Below, piece by piece: positions 47,924 through 60,504 of a DNA stretch of 64,000 bases; position 1 is the stretch's first letter, and each line of letters begins with the position of its first letter. The notes beneath the pieces are model-generated. The model was not told the origin of the DNA. It saw only the letters and a list, made by a program, of their open reading frames with translations, and made no database searches. The DNA is from Portunus trituberculatus (lineage: Eukaryota > Arthropoda > Malacostraca > Decapoda > Portunidae): NCBI RefSeq assembly GCF_017591435.1, contig NC_059297.1:20092690-20156689 (forward strand). The letters run 5' to 3'. The translations under genes were made by a program, and so were the position numbers.

Positions 47924-48586
47924 CCAGATGCTAGTGCACATCCCTAGTCCTGTCGCTGTCTCAAGAAAAACAGCATTCTTCTGCGTTCTGTTGATAGTTT
48001 TTCATTTAGAAACTTACAATTGCACCTAAGAGGCATATTAGTGATAAAAATAAGGAATCTGGTGAAAGTGCAAGTGTTAATGAGCCACAACACTCCATTA
48101 GTGGATTCACAGGAATCACACAAGGAGAAAAGTTACAAGATGTTTTCATAGATGACGACTCATCCTCCGGCGACCTCCCTCCTCCCCACCCTTCTCCCCT
48201 CCTCTAAGTTATCCATCACCAGCTTTTACCTACGGTATGTACAAATCAAAACTGTAAAAAAAAAAAAAAAATATTGAAATTTTAATAAACTTGAGATTTT
48301 GCTAAGATTAGATCAAGTATTGAGTCTCCACTGTATATGAAGCCATGCTATTGGTCAAAGAGGTAAAGAGACAAAAAAGATATAATAAATGGAGGAAATA
48401 GGAATAAAACAGGAGATAGAAAGAAATGAATAATAAATGGAAATAAAAAAAAAAAAACAAGAAAAAGAAAATGTATAATGAATGGAGGAAATGGGAATAA
48501 AACAACATAGAAAGAAAAATGGATAGTGAATAGAGGAAAAGGAGGATATTAGGATGTTGCCATATGGGTGAGTGGGCGGGTGGGTG
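47924..48586. other. Unclassified; possible transposase tail
   Basis: A plus-strand frame near 48027-48206 reads KRHISDKNKESGESASVNEP then FIDDDSSSGDLPPP before a stop. Ser/Asp-rich ends like this occur in Tigger-type transposases, but nothing else supports it. The rest is A-rich sequence. Confidence 0.25.
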
Positions 48587-48785
48587 TGTATTTACCTAGT
48601 TGTTGTACAGGGTTCAAGCGGGGCTCATAGTGTCCTATCTCCATACCTCCACATATCTAACTTTTCTTTAAAGCTATGCATATTATGTGCTGTAACAAAT
48701 TAATCACTCAACGCATTCCACTTTTCCACCATTCTATGTGGAATACTGGGAAAATCTTTCTAATACGCCCGTGTCACTAACAGTA
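48587..48785 (-). mobile_element. LINE-C copy 2, 3' end
   Basis: TGTATTTACCTAGTTGTTGT and TTCAAGCGGGGCTCATAGTG match the 3' end of LINE-C copy 1 at 33832-33890. Minus-strand reading gives HSFKEKLDMWRYGDRT, a LINE C-terminus. Confidence 0.75.
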
Positions 48786-49318
48786 ATGGAATTCACATAT
48801 TTTGTAGAGGACTATGTTGGCTTGTAGTAAACACAAAAGTTTTGGTGGGGCCGCGTCTATGGTGGTTATAAATGGGACGAAAAGTTTTCTGTACCACACA
48901 GAATCTAAGTCCGGTCAACGTTCTTACAGCCGGAGCTCATGCATGTATGCGTGTGTTCGTGTGTGTGTTAGTGGGTATTAGGCGTGTGTTCGTATGTTTG
49001 TTATCAATTCAGCGCATGCTCTGTGGGGCCATGACATCAACTCACATGTCACTAACTACCATGACTTGGGGGGTATCTGCTGCCAATCAGGAAACACTGA
49101 GATTTGTCGGCCAATCATATGTAGACATATCTGTCATAGAGGAGGAACCACTGACAAGGAAATCAGGAATGCCATGGAACGCCATTGTAAGCATGGCTGC
49201 CGCACACACAGGAACACCCCACAAACATCTCTCCATTACATGTCCAGGCTGCTTTTTGTCATATGGGGACTTTGTGGCCACTTACTACAAATACACAGAA
49301 GGATTAATAAAACTGCTG

Positions 49319-49757
49319 ATGAACCATGGCTTGATTCCAGAAAAGAAACTGTGAAAAGTGTGGAAAGGAGTGCCAGCCTGATATGTGTAGAAAAGCATTT
49401 CAGTGTGATAAAAATTTTTGAAAGGGAAAAAAAAGCACCACAAAAGTGTAATTTTCAACAGACATGGTTTGAAGAAAGTCATCTTGATTTTGAAACAAAT
49501 ATTAGATTCATAAATCTATTTGTGCGAGACTACTTCTCCTATAAAGTAGCAAGAGAGGAACTTGCACTCTTTGATAAAACCATATGTGACTGGTGTAGTT
49601 TTGCACGGGAAGTTGTTGTTGCCTGGTGTGTGGATCAACAGGAAAAGATTGGTGGTCCTGGTGAGATTGTGGAAATAGACGAATCAAAGTTTGGAAAAAG
49701 AAAATACAATGTGGGAAGAATCATAGACGGTCAGTATGTGTTTGGTGGGTTTAGCAG
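49319..49757 (+). pseudogene. Merlin-type (ISXO2-like) transposase fragment
   Basis: It starts MNHGLIPEKKL at 49319. A frameshift near 49352 follows, and a zinc-ribbon-like CGKECQPDMCRKAFQC is visible in another frame. The long frame then reads QQTWFEESHLDFETNIRFIN, VAREELALFDKTICDWCSFA and GGPGEIVEIDESKFGKRKYN followed by GRIIDGQYVFGGF. The EIDESKFGKRKYNRGR-type block is the start of the ISXO2-like DDE domain shared by eukaryotic Merlin elements and bacterial IS1016/IS1595 transposases; its first Asp is present. The rest of the domain is cut off by a hAT-type insertion at 49758. Frameshift and truncation make it inactive. Confidence 0.8.
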
Positions 49758-50174
49758 CAGGGATGTGGAGTCGGATTTTCAAAAGTCCGACTCCAACTCC
49801 GACTCCAGTAAATCTAAATGTTGCGACTCCGACTCGTGTTTTTTTTTTTTTTACAGTACAACAATGGTCTATTTTTTTTTTTACATCAGGGATGGTGGCC
49901 AAGGGAAAAGATTAAACAAAATGCCCGCTAGGCCATACCCAAAAAAGACGAAAGTTAAGAGAATCAATACACTTACATATTTTCAAGTCAATCCATAATA
50001 AAAGTGTACTTGACTATATAATTATCATAAATTAATGAAAATTATCTTTATATGTAATGCTTGATTGGACACATCCTCCACAAAGTCAATTTCTCCGAAT
50101 TTGTAGGAATCTCCAAGAAGTGGAATCTTTACTCGAAAATTTATCACGTAAAAAAGTCGGAGTCGCTCATATTT
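49758..50174. mobile_element. hAT-type MITE, right end incomplete
   Basis: CAGGGATGTGGAGTCGGATT followed by multiple CCGACTCC motifs is a known style of hAT terminus. Near 50156 AAGTCGGAGTCGCTC resembles the subterminal part of the other end, but the terminal CATCCCTG is missing. It interrupts the Merlin reading frame. Confidence 0.65.
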
Positions 50175-50331
50175 TTAGGTTAGGTTAGGTTAAGTTTATG
50201 TTAGGGTTAGGTTAGTGTCCAACAGGGGGAGGGTTAAGTAAAACTTCCCTATATTAAGCAATATTTTCCAACATTTGGGGAAATTTACCTAGATTAGGCT
50301 AGCAGGTTATTATGTTAGGTTAGGATAATTT
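50175..50331. repeat. Degenerate TTAGG telomere-like repeats
   Basis: TTAGGTTAGGTTAGGTTAAG at 50175, then TTAGGGTTAGGTTAG to 50215, and TTAGGTTAGG again near 50320. This is interstitial sequence of the arthropod telomere type. Confidence 0.65.
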
Positions 50332-50604
50332 CAGTGAAAATTATTCTTGATTTTTATAATTGTTCAAATTTTACTTGAAAACTGCGGTTTTTGTCCTTAG
50401 ATTTTTCGGACCCCATATTTCGCTTATTTTGGCTTTCCCCCAAAACCCCCAATTCCCCACAGGCCCCCAAGCTTGTTGAAGGGGTTAGGGGGTTGTGGAT
50501 AGAGAATAGGGGGACGGATGTACTGTAAAGAATTACCGAAAACTGTATTTTCAAATATCCTTCACACACTGCCTCTTCCTAATCTTTGCATGTCCTCTTG
50601 TCCT

Positions 50605-51975
50605 TCCAGCTTCTTGTCACCAGCACCAGGTCTTCCTTGTCTATCTTTTCAATGGCATTAACTATTCTTCTGTCTGATCGCCAGTATGGCTTCCGTCAAG
50701 GTCGCTCTACTGGTGATCTTCTGGCTTTCCTTACTGAGTCTTGGTCATCCTCTTTTAGAGATTTCAGTGAAATTTTTGCTGTTACGTTAGACATATCAAA
50801 AGCTTTTGATAGAGTCTGGCATAAAGCTTTGATTTCAAAACTGCTCTCTTACGGCTTCTATCCTTCTCTCTGCAACTTTATCTCATGTTTCCTTTCCGAC
50901 CGCTCTATTGCTGCTGTGGTAGACGGCTACTGTTCTTCTCCTAAACCTATTAATAGTGGTGTTCCTCAGGATTCTGTCCTGTCATCCACTCTTTCTATTA
51001 TTCATTAATGACCTTCTTAACCAAACTTATTGCCCTATCCACTCCTACGCTGATGATACCACCCTACATCTTTCCACGTTCTTTCAGAGACGTCCAACCC
51101 TTCAGGAAATTAACAGATCACGCGGGACGCCACGGAACGCCTGACTTCCGATCTTTCTAAAATTTCCGATTGGGGCAGAGAAAATCTAGTAGTTTTCAAT
51201 GCCTCAAAAACTCAATTCCTCCATCTATCAACTCGACACAACCTTCCAGACAACTATCCCCTCTTCTTCAATGACACTCAACTGTCTTCCTCTTCCACAA
51301 TGAATATCCTCGGTCTGTCCTTTGCTCATAATCTTAACTGGAAACTTCACATCTCATCTCTTGCTAAAACAGCTTCTATGAAGTTAGGTGTTCTGAGGCG
51401 TCTCCGCCAGTTTTTCTCGCCCCTCCAACTGCTTACTCTGTATAAGGGCCTTATCCGTCGCATGTTTGGGGGGGGTTTCCAGTCACACAGCTTTGCTTGA
51501 TAGGGTGGAATCGAAAGCTCTTCGTCTCATCAACTCCCCTCCTCTGACTAACTGTCTTCAGTCTCTTTCTCACCGCCGAAATGTTGCATCCCTTTCTATA
51601 TTTTATCGCTATTTTCATGGTAACTGTTCTACTGATCTTGCAAACTGCATGCCTCCCCTCCTCCTGCGGCCACGCTGCACAAGGCTTTCTTCTTCCTCTC
51701 ATCCCTATTCTGTCCAACTCTCTAATGCAAGAGTTAACCAGTACGCTCAATCATTCATCCCTTTCACTGGTAAACTCTGGAACTCCCTCCCTGCATCTGT
51801 ATTTCCAAATTCCTACAACTTGTCTTCTTTTAAGAGGGAGGTATCGAGGCATTTGCTTCCCTAATTCTGGCTGACGGTTTTGGCACTTTTTGTACTCTTT
51901 GGAGAGCCAGCACTCAAGTGAGCTTTTTTATAACTCTTTTTTTTTTTTACCTTGGCTGGCCCTCTTCCCTACGTA
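50605..51975 (+). mobile_element. LINE-A copy 5 (RT to 3' end)
   Basis: The plus-strand frames contain LLSDRQYGFRQGRSTGDLLA, VTLDISKAFDRVWHKALISK, PINSGVPQDSVLSSTLSI, IHSYADDTTLHLSTFFQRRP (catalytic YADD), SLAKTASMKLGVLRRLRQFF and SGTPSLHLYFQ, ending in [12 protein letters not shown] short A run and AAT repeats (51977-52002) mark the 3' end. Frameshifts near 51000, 51140 and 51480. The 5' part of ORF2 is missing. It resembles proteins usually annotated as mobile element jockey reverse transcriptases in decapods. Confidence 0.88.
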
Positions 51976-52009
51976 AAAAAAAAAATAATAATAATAATAA
52001 TTCTATACA

Positions 52010-52545
52010 ATGTCATTAGGTCTCCTTTCTCGTCTATCTTGTAAAGTTGGCAGGGAGCTGGGTGGTGTAGTTAGTTACGGCGGCTCATGTTCCTACCTCA
52101 GGTCTAGGCGGCCTGGATTCGAATCCTTGCCAACCCTAGTTGCCTGGTGGGAGATTTAGCATTCTCCCGTTAACCCTAGCAGTGCCACATGACCTAAGCT
52201 GTTGTGACGCCTGATGGAATCATTTCCATTTTTTGTAAGGTTGGGAGTCCCATTTCCTTCAGCCTTTCTTTATATATTAGGTCCTTCAGTTCCGGCACCA
52301 TCTTTGAAGCTATCTTTTGGATCCGTTCTAATCTTCTCATATCCCTTTTCAAGCTCAGCGACCACATCACTACTGCATATTCCAACTTTGGATGTATCAT
52401 GCTCACAATATTTTTTTTCATATCTTTGTCCAAGTACTGAAATGCCACTGTAATATTAGTCAACATTTTATACGTTGATCCAAATATCTTGTGTGTTTTT
52501 CGGATTAAAATTTATTTGTATAACCACTCCCAGATCTTTTTCCCT
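52010..52545 (-). mobile_element. LINE-C copy 3 with SINE insertion
   Basis: The minus strand reads REKDLGVVIQINF, MLTNITVAFQYLDKDMKKNI, IHPKLEYAVVMWSLSLKRDM, RLERIQKIASKMVPELKDLI and YKERLKEMGLPTLQ. It is then broken at 52232 by a SINE, beyond which RRERDLMTLY-like sequence resumes. Confidence 0.8.
52054..52232 (+). mobile_element. tRNA-derived SINE (family 3) with target duplication
   Basis: GCTGGGTGGTGTAGTTAGTT (A-box region) and a B box GGATTCGAATCC (52115-52126) form a tRNA-like head with a body of about 100 bp. TTGTAAAGTTGGCAG (52039-52053) and TTGTAAGGTTGGGAG (52233-52247) are a 15-bp target duplication with two mismatches. Confidence 0.8.
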
Positions 52546-52559
52546 GAGGAGAGAGGAAG

Positions 52560-53685
52560 TCACTCATGCAGGGCAGGGGAGGGGAGATCATAACAGCTGA
52601 TGTACGTGTGGGGAAAACACACATATGTGTCCGGTGTGACATTACACATAATGTGTACATCTTCGGGGCTAGAAATGTTTTAAGAGATGTACCAACTCTA
52701 AAGAGCTTTAGTTACGTGTGTTTATTGGTTGAAACTGACCCAATGGTTCCATAGTCAGAGGTCATGACAAGAATCAGATTAATCATCTATTTCCACGTAT
52801 CTAGTTACACTGTCACAAGTTACAATGCATCACCAAAGCACATTGGATACCTTTAGCCTTATATTAATAAATAATATAACCTCACCTTCCAAATATAGAG
52901 CAATTCACTGCTTTCCTTCACGCATGCAGTATGTCAGACAACGCACTGCCTGCGCTGGCTCACTCCGTTTATCAGGTGAAGTGAACCATCCCGTTGCCCA
53001 CGTCTGCCCGGACCTCAATTCTTTGACACACATCACCTGAGGTTGCTTGTTTCTATCATTTTCGCATGAACAGAAACTGTATATAAATGCAATGGAATAA
53101 CATAATCTGTATGTGCTAAAATTCATACTCATGTATCAAAGTTATTTTGGATTAAACAATGGAGTATGTAAACAAGAGTAGGAGGGCATGTCACTTACCA
53201 TGAACAGGCTGCTCCCTGGCACCGCCATCATGCTCACACTGTCATTGACAAGATCACCATCTCATTCAGCAAATATCCAGGTTAAAAATGCAGCAAGATA
53301 TAATCAACCTACCAACATTTCTTGACAAATGGCGTGAGGGTTAACTACATGGTCAAGGTGACGGACTGACAGTAGGAGCATGGCGCCTGCGCCCTAAAGA
53401 GACAAGATCTGCGTGAGCACAGCCGTCTCGTTGTAGTGCGCACTACGTATCCATGCCTAGAAAATATTCTTTCTTTCCAATGATGTGCAGCAACTAGTCT
53501 CTTATTATACTATGGTTATATCAGATAAGTATAAACACAAAAACATAAATTTTAAGCTATTGTAATTGTAAATGGCAAAGTTAAAACATCGCCAATTCAA
53601 GCGCCAAAATTTAAACAAGTGTCAAGCTGGGATTGAACTTCCCATACTGAGATTGTCACGTAGTATACTGTCTTCCTTATTGCTC
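52560..53685. other. No recognised feature
   Basis: About 1.1 kb without a supported gene or classified repeat. Confidence 0.35.
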
Positions 53686-53689
53686 CTTA

Positions 53690-54290
53690 AAGGCGGGTTT
53701 ACACGTGCCAATTTGCGACCGAAATTTCACGTCGGTAGAGTTTCCGACTCAATATCGATGCTTAGCGACTGGAGAAACCAGTTACAAAACAAGACCAACA
53801 TGTTGGTTTTGTTCAGTCGATTTGCGACTTTATATACGCCGTGACGTCACGGAGTAAGCTCTGAAAATGTGATCTCTAGGTATAGAGAAGATGTTAGAGT
53901 TGGTGAGGGAAAAAGAACACATCTGGGATCCCAGAAATTAATCAAGGCGAGTTCACACGTGAAATTTTACGTAGGTAGAGTTTCCGACTCATATCTTCTA
54001 GTCGGAAAGTGTCACACGTAACGACTGGAAAGAATCGACTAGTTGCGCCTTAGCAGGAAGTGGGTGTAAACAAACAGATAACCGCCAGTGATGATGCTGA
54101 AGCTGTGTATTTTTTTTTTTTTTTTCTGTTGACTCTTCCGGTACGCCAAACGAAGAGCAACCATAGCTTCAGCATCGTCACTGGCGGTTAGCTGTTTGTT
54201 TACATTCACTTCCCGCCAAGGCGTCAACTAGTCGATATTTTCTTGTCGCTAGGTGTGACACTTTCCGGCTAGAACCCACATTTATGCAAC
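53690..54290. mobile_element. Harbinger-like MITE(s) with internal foldback
   Basis: AAGGCGGGTTTACACGTGCC at 53690 (preceded by TTA) and a second similar end, AAGGCGAGTTCACACGTG, at about 53944 suggest two nested or adjacent copies of the family at 4624. Inside, 54040-54105 and about 54160-54230 are inverted repeats (TAAACAAACAGATAACCGCC against GGCGGTTAGCTGTTTGTTTA) around a T run. Confidence 0.6.
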
Positions 54291-54950
54291 TCTATTAATT
54301 AGTCTGTTTCGTTGGTTGCATATTACTGGGTCAGATTATTCCTTTTAATGTAAATCTTAACTATTTTTCTCTTCGTTTTTTTCTTCGTGCGTCTCAGATT
54401 TGTACTCTGGCTGGAAATATCTGTTGAACCACATTCCAAAAACACAAACCAAATCCTTTTACCTATAGGCTCCAATTAAAGAAAACACTTACTTCGTGCC
54501 AAAAAAGAATGACATCACTTTTGTAAGAAATAGTATAGGTAGGAAAACTTTTTCATCAATTAGAGAGCTGACCGTACACTACATGATATATTTCCACATC
54601 TCTTTTAACGTTACTAGGAGGAGGTAGTAGACATGCGCTGAAATGATAATTTACTCCCAGCGAGTACGTCTAATAGCACTAGTTCTGTTCTAGACCAGTT
54701 CTGGTATGGATCAGTTCCGGGGGTGCTGTGAATTCACCATCAAAGCAAGTTGTGATCTCGCTGACCATTTCCCTTTGTGTCTCACAACTCAAGGGGGGGG
54801 GCAGCCACAGCCTGCCCCCTAACGATAACTCTCCTCCTTTTCACAAAACTACAAGCACTTGCTACAGACACACCCTTCACTTAAAATTAAGAATGACGAC
54901 TCCGAACCCAGCCTCGGAGTCCTCCTAGAGAGGGGACCAGAAATGTCCGC
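54291..54950. other. No recognised feature
   Basis: About 0.65 kb, unclassified, ahead of the long LINE-A copy. Confidence 0.3.
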
Positions 54951-57900
54951 AGGTCGGACTTTCTCGGTTACAACCCAAAGTGTCATGATACCTCCTTTAA
55001 CTTTTTCCTCATTAACTTCTGCAACATTCGAGGTGTTAGATCTAACTTTCAATCTGTAGAACACCACCTTTCCTCTATTAAACCTCATATCTTCTTTTCC
55101 TCTCCGAAACACAGCTGTCTGAGGCAACTGACAGTAGCCCCTTTTCTGCTCCCTCCTACATTCTTTACCCCCCTTTTCATTCCAAAGCTGGATGTTGCGT
55201 CTCTGTGCGCAACGACTTGACTTGCTCTATCGTGCCCACGCTCTTGAATCTTCGGAGTTTTCCATCATCTGGCTTCGACTCAATAGTCACTCTCTAACTT
55301 AATTTATCTGTGCTGTCTATTTCTCCCCTAACTCCTCTGACTATAGTAAATTCTTTGACTATCTAACTTCCTAAGTGGAGCACATTCTGTTCCTCTATCC
55401 TTTCGCAGAGATCTCCATCCTTGAAGATTTCAATGTTCACCACCAGCTATGGCTTTCCTCTCCCTTCGCTGACCATCCTGGTGAACTAGCCTTCAACTTT
55501 GCTATCCTCCATGATCTAAAGCAACTTTTTTTTTATGTCATAGCCTATAGAGCCTGTAGGTGTACTTGAAGAGTATGGGAAGCGCTGTCCAGCTTCCACC
55601 CCATTAACAGCGCAGGCAATTTTATTGATAGTGGTACCCTTATTAGGGCCCAAATCACCACCCAAGCACATCTTTGGTGTAAGGCAATTACACCTCCACC
55701 TACAATCTGAATATCATGGTGGCATGTAAACAACTTTAAACCACTCAACAAATGACAAAATTTCAAGGCAGCACTTGGTGGGATTCGAAACTGCCCGATC
55801 CCACGCTCACCACCTTATCCACTACGCCACCGCCTTCTATCAAGGTGCCCTTGCTTCTATTCGTATTCCTGACTGACTTGGAGATACGTCCAACACTCTT
55901 GATCGTTTCCTTACCTTTAATCCTTCTGCTTATATTGTTACCTCATCTCCGTTGGGGTCCTCCAATCACAACCTCATACCTGTATCTTGTCCTATTTTTC
56001 CAAATCCTCTGCAAGATCCCCCAAAGCAGAGGTGCCTCTGACGTTTTGTCTGTCAGTTGGGGTGACCTGAGGAAGTATTATGCTGATTTTCCTTGGAATG
56101 ATTACTGTTTCTTCCATGTCAGAGACCCATCTCTGTGTGCTGAACGCATAACAGAGGTAGTATTGTCTGACATGGGGGGGGGTACATTCCTCACTCTTTT
56201 TCTCATCCTAAACCTTCTAAACCTTGGTTTAACACAGCCTATTCTCGTACTATACATTGATAGAGAGGTTACCCAAAACAGGTACTTGAGCTTTCCATCT
56301 CCTGAATCTCATGCACTTTATGTTTCTGGCCAGAGTCATGCCAAGTATGTTCTTCAATTTGCCAAACACTCCTTTATAAATAGAATATGTCAAAATCTTT
56401 CAAACTCCACCTCCCTTCAAGACTTCTGGCATCTGCCCAAAAAACATCTCCAATAACTTTACTTCTTCTTTTTCTCCTTTATTTAATCCTGGTGGTACCA
56501 ATGCCATCTCATCTGTCTCTAAAGCTGAACTCTTCTCTCAAACATTTGGTAACAACACTGCCTTGGATGATTCTAGGCTTATTCCTCCCTCTCCTCCTCC
56601 CTCTGACTATTTCATGCCTTCAATTACAATTCTTCATAATGATGTTTTCCATGCCCTCGCTGGCCAAACCCTCGGAGGGCTTATGGACCTGACTGGGTTC
56701 CTCCTATCATTCTCAAAAACTGTGCTTCTGTGCTTGTGCTTTGCCAGGCCAAACTCTTTCAACTATGCCTATTGACTTTTACCTTTCCTTTGTGATGGAA
56801 GTTTGCCTACATTCAACCTAAAAAGGATTCTAATCCTTCAAACTACCACCATACAGCTTTAAATTCTTGCTTGTCTAAAGTTTTCTAATTTATCCTCAAT
56901 AGGAAGATTCTTAAACATCTGTCACTTCAAAATCTCCTTTCTGGTCGCCAGTATGGCTTCTGTCAAGGCCACTCTACTGGTGATCATCTGGCTTTCCTTT
57001 CTGAATCCTAGTCATCCTCTTTTAGAGATTTCAGTGAAAATTTTGCTGTTGCATTAGACATTATCAAAAGCTTTTGATAGAGTCTGGCACAAATCTCTGA
57101 TTTCAAAACTGCCTGCCTATGGTTTCTATCCTTCTCTCTGCAACTTTATCTCAAGTTTCCTTTCCAACCGTTCTATTGTTGTTGTGGTAGATGGCCACTG
57201 TTCTTTTAAATCTATTAACAATGGTGCTCCTCAGGGTTCTGTACTCTTACCCACTCTCTTTCTATTATTCATTAATGATCTTCTTAACCAAACTTCTTGT
57301 TCTATCCACTCCTACGCTGATGATACCACCCTACATCTTTCCACATCCTTTCAGAGACAACCAACCCTTCATAAGTCAACAGACCACACAGGAACACCAT
57401 AGAACGCCTGCCTTCTGATATTTCTGAGATTTTTGATTGGGGCAGAGATAACTTAGTAGTGTTCAATGCTTCAAAAACAATTCCTCCATCTACCAACTTG
57501 ACACAACCTTCCAGACAACTATCCCCTCTTCTTCAGTGACACTCAGCTGTCCCTCCTTTTTCTACACTAAATATCCTCAGTCTGTCTTTTACTCATAATC
57601 TAAACTGGAAACTTCACATCTTATCTCTTGCTAAAACAGCTTCTATGAAGTTAAGTGTTCTGAGGCATCTCTACCAGTTTTTCTCTCCCCTCCAACTGCT
57701 AACTTTGTACAAGGGCCTTATCTGTCCTGGTATGGAGTACTCTTCATATGTTTGGGGGGATTTATTAGATAGGGTGGAATCAAAAGCTTTTTGTCTCATC
57801 AACTCCCCTCCTCTGACTGACTTTCTTCAGCCTCTTTCTCACTGCCAAAATGTTGCATCCCTTGCTATCTTTTATGGTTATTTTCATACTAACTGTTCCA

Positions 57901-58235
57901 CTGATCTTGCTAACTGCATGCCTTCCATCTTCTTGTGGCTTTGCTGCACAATGCTTTCTTCTTCCTCTCATCCCTATTCCATTCAACTTTCTAATGCAAG
58001 AGTTAACCACTACTCTCAATCATTCATACCTCTCTCTGGTAAACTGTGGAACTCCCTGCCTGCTTCTGTATTTCCATCTTCCTACGACTTGACTTATTTT
58101 AAGAGAGAGGTTTCAAGACATTTGTTCCAGACTTTTGGTTTACTCTACTAACCTTTTAGGGAACTGGCAATCAAGTGGGCCTTTTTTGTTATATTTTTAT
58201 TGCCCTTGGCAAGCTTTCCCTCTTCCATAAAAAAA
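54951..58235 (+). mobile_element. LINE-A copy 6, nearly full ORF2, decayed
   Basis: Endonuclease region first: SVEHHLSSIKPHIF near 55060, then ISILEDFNVHHQLWLSS, the GDFN block with Gly changed to Glu, near 55410. A SINE then interrupts it (55552-55835) and DTSNTLDRFLT with SSNHNLIPVS follows. RT blocks come next: LSKAFDRVWHKSLISKL, SINNGAPQGSVLLPTLFLLF and IHSYADDTTLHLSTSFQRQP. The C-terminus ends [15 protein letters not shown], and the 3' UTR ends in AAAAAAATTCC near 58235. Stops and frameshifts are frequent, more so than in copy 5, so this is an older insertion. Confidence 0.85.
55552..55835 (-). mobile_element. tRNA-derived SINE (family 2) inside LINE-A
   Basis: Minus-strand GCGTAGTGGATAAGGTGGTG (A-box region) and GTTTCGAATCCC (B box) head a body matching the copy at 20505. 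The LINE endonuclease frame is interrupted exactly here. Confidence 0.82.
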
Positions 58236-58992
<757 letters not shown>

Positions 58993-60472
58993 GGGCCAGC
59001 AACATAACCTACAAAATTCTTGTGTCTGCAAACCCAGGACTCTACAGTTTTGATTCATTAGTGGAAGTGGAGAGAGCAAGAACATTGTGAGTCACCAACA
59101 TTCATTAACTGTGTGGAGGGATCTATCACTGACACAGACTGGATGGCAACTAAATCATGCAGAGAAAGAACAGGATGCTGTGTAGGTTGTGGTGTCCTGC
59201 TGCTTCAGGATTCTCCACACTACAGGGACTTGAGGGCCAATTGAGGAGCCAACACCATCCTGCGTCACAAAGGACGCACTGGTGGTTCAAGGAAGGTTCC
59301 AAGGACGGCTTTTTAGGGTGAGTAATGTGGACAGACTACATGGCAGCCTGAGCCACTACCAGTTTGCAGCCCCACCCTGACAAATGTCTAATATATTTAC
59401 TTATAGATGACATCACAAGGAGTGTTGCACTTGGCCCTGTGAAGCACTCATCCTGTTCTTGCTATTAAGATAACAAAGAGGGTCTGCAAGTTGTGGCAGT
59501 CTTTTTTATTGTTGAGCTTGAATTTTGTCACCAGTGATGGCAGTATGTGATGCAGTGAATGCTTCCACTTTGAATCATTCCTTCATGTTAGGAGGAAGTC
59601 TGTAATAAATAGTTTGCCAAGATGGTAGCTCTCCTCATATAGTACAAAAAGGCATACACTGATTCAGTGGGATTCACTGACACAGATTAAATACATAGGT
59701 GGCGAGGAATTAACAATGAGCTTATCAAGAAATGACATCACATAATCTAAATGCAAATACAAATGTTATGTTTCCTGTATTTACACAGAGGTATTTCTGT
59801 CAGTGAACTGTTTGTGTATCATGGAGAAAATGTCAAATTCCTTGCTAATAGTATGCACTTTCCTTGTTATGTCAAAAACATTTTTAATTCCTCTTGTGGT
59901 GTTGGACATATTTTTCACAAGATGACAGCATGCTTTAAGTGCTGTGGCCTGGCTTACCCAGCTTAAACACACCACTTACTCAACAACCTACACCAGCCTC
60001 CAATTTGTAGTTAAGTAGTGTATGTCACAAGCACATGAAGGGATTAGTTGTTAATGGACTTTTTTCTTTTCAGGGTTTAAAACATTGGTGCAAAAGTCAG
60101 AGAAAAGTCTGCAAAATGTTTAAGACACGGATGATTTTTTTTTCGCATTCAGTGTTTCTATGGATGACTGATGCACATCAGACAATCCAACACATAAGAA
60201 GAAATCAAGTAACAGATTAAAGAAAGAGAGGATTGGGCACTTCTACCTACAGTTGTGACAATGGATAGGGCAGGAGGTTCAAGCAGCCACCACCCAGCAG
60301 GCATACTCATCCCATCCCCTGTCCACTGTCAGGCTAGTGAAGAAGAATTATGGAAAGGGGCAAGACACATTGACACAATATGAACAGATTTTTTTCTTTT
60401 TGTACATTTTTTTGTGAGCACCCACCCCAGTATTCCTTTGAGGATTAAGGTGTACACACATCACTGCCCACA

Positions 60473-60504
60473 AACCACCACCACCACCACCACCACCACC
60501 ACCA
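60473..60504. repeat. (CCA)n microsatellite
   Basis: About ten CCA units. Confidence 0.93.

Noticed and set aside
48872..49318. Frames of up to 160 codons ahead of the Merlin fragment
   Set aside because: No domain; the recognisable transposase begins at about 49319, so the upstream part is probably noncoding element sequence read through.
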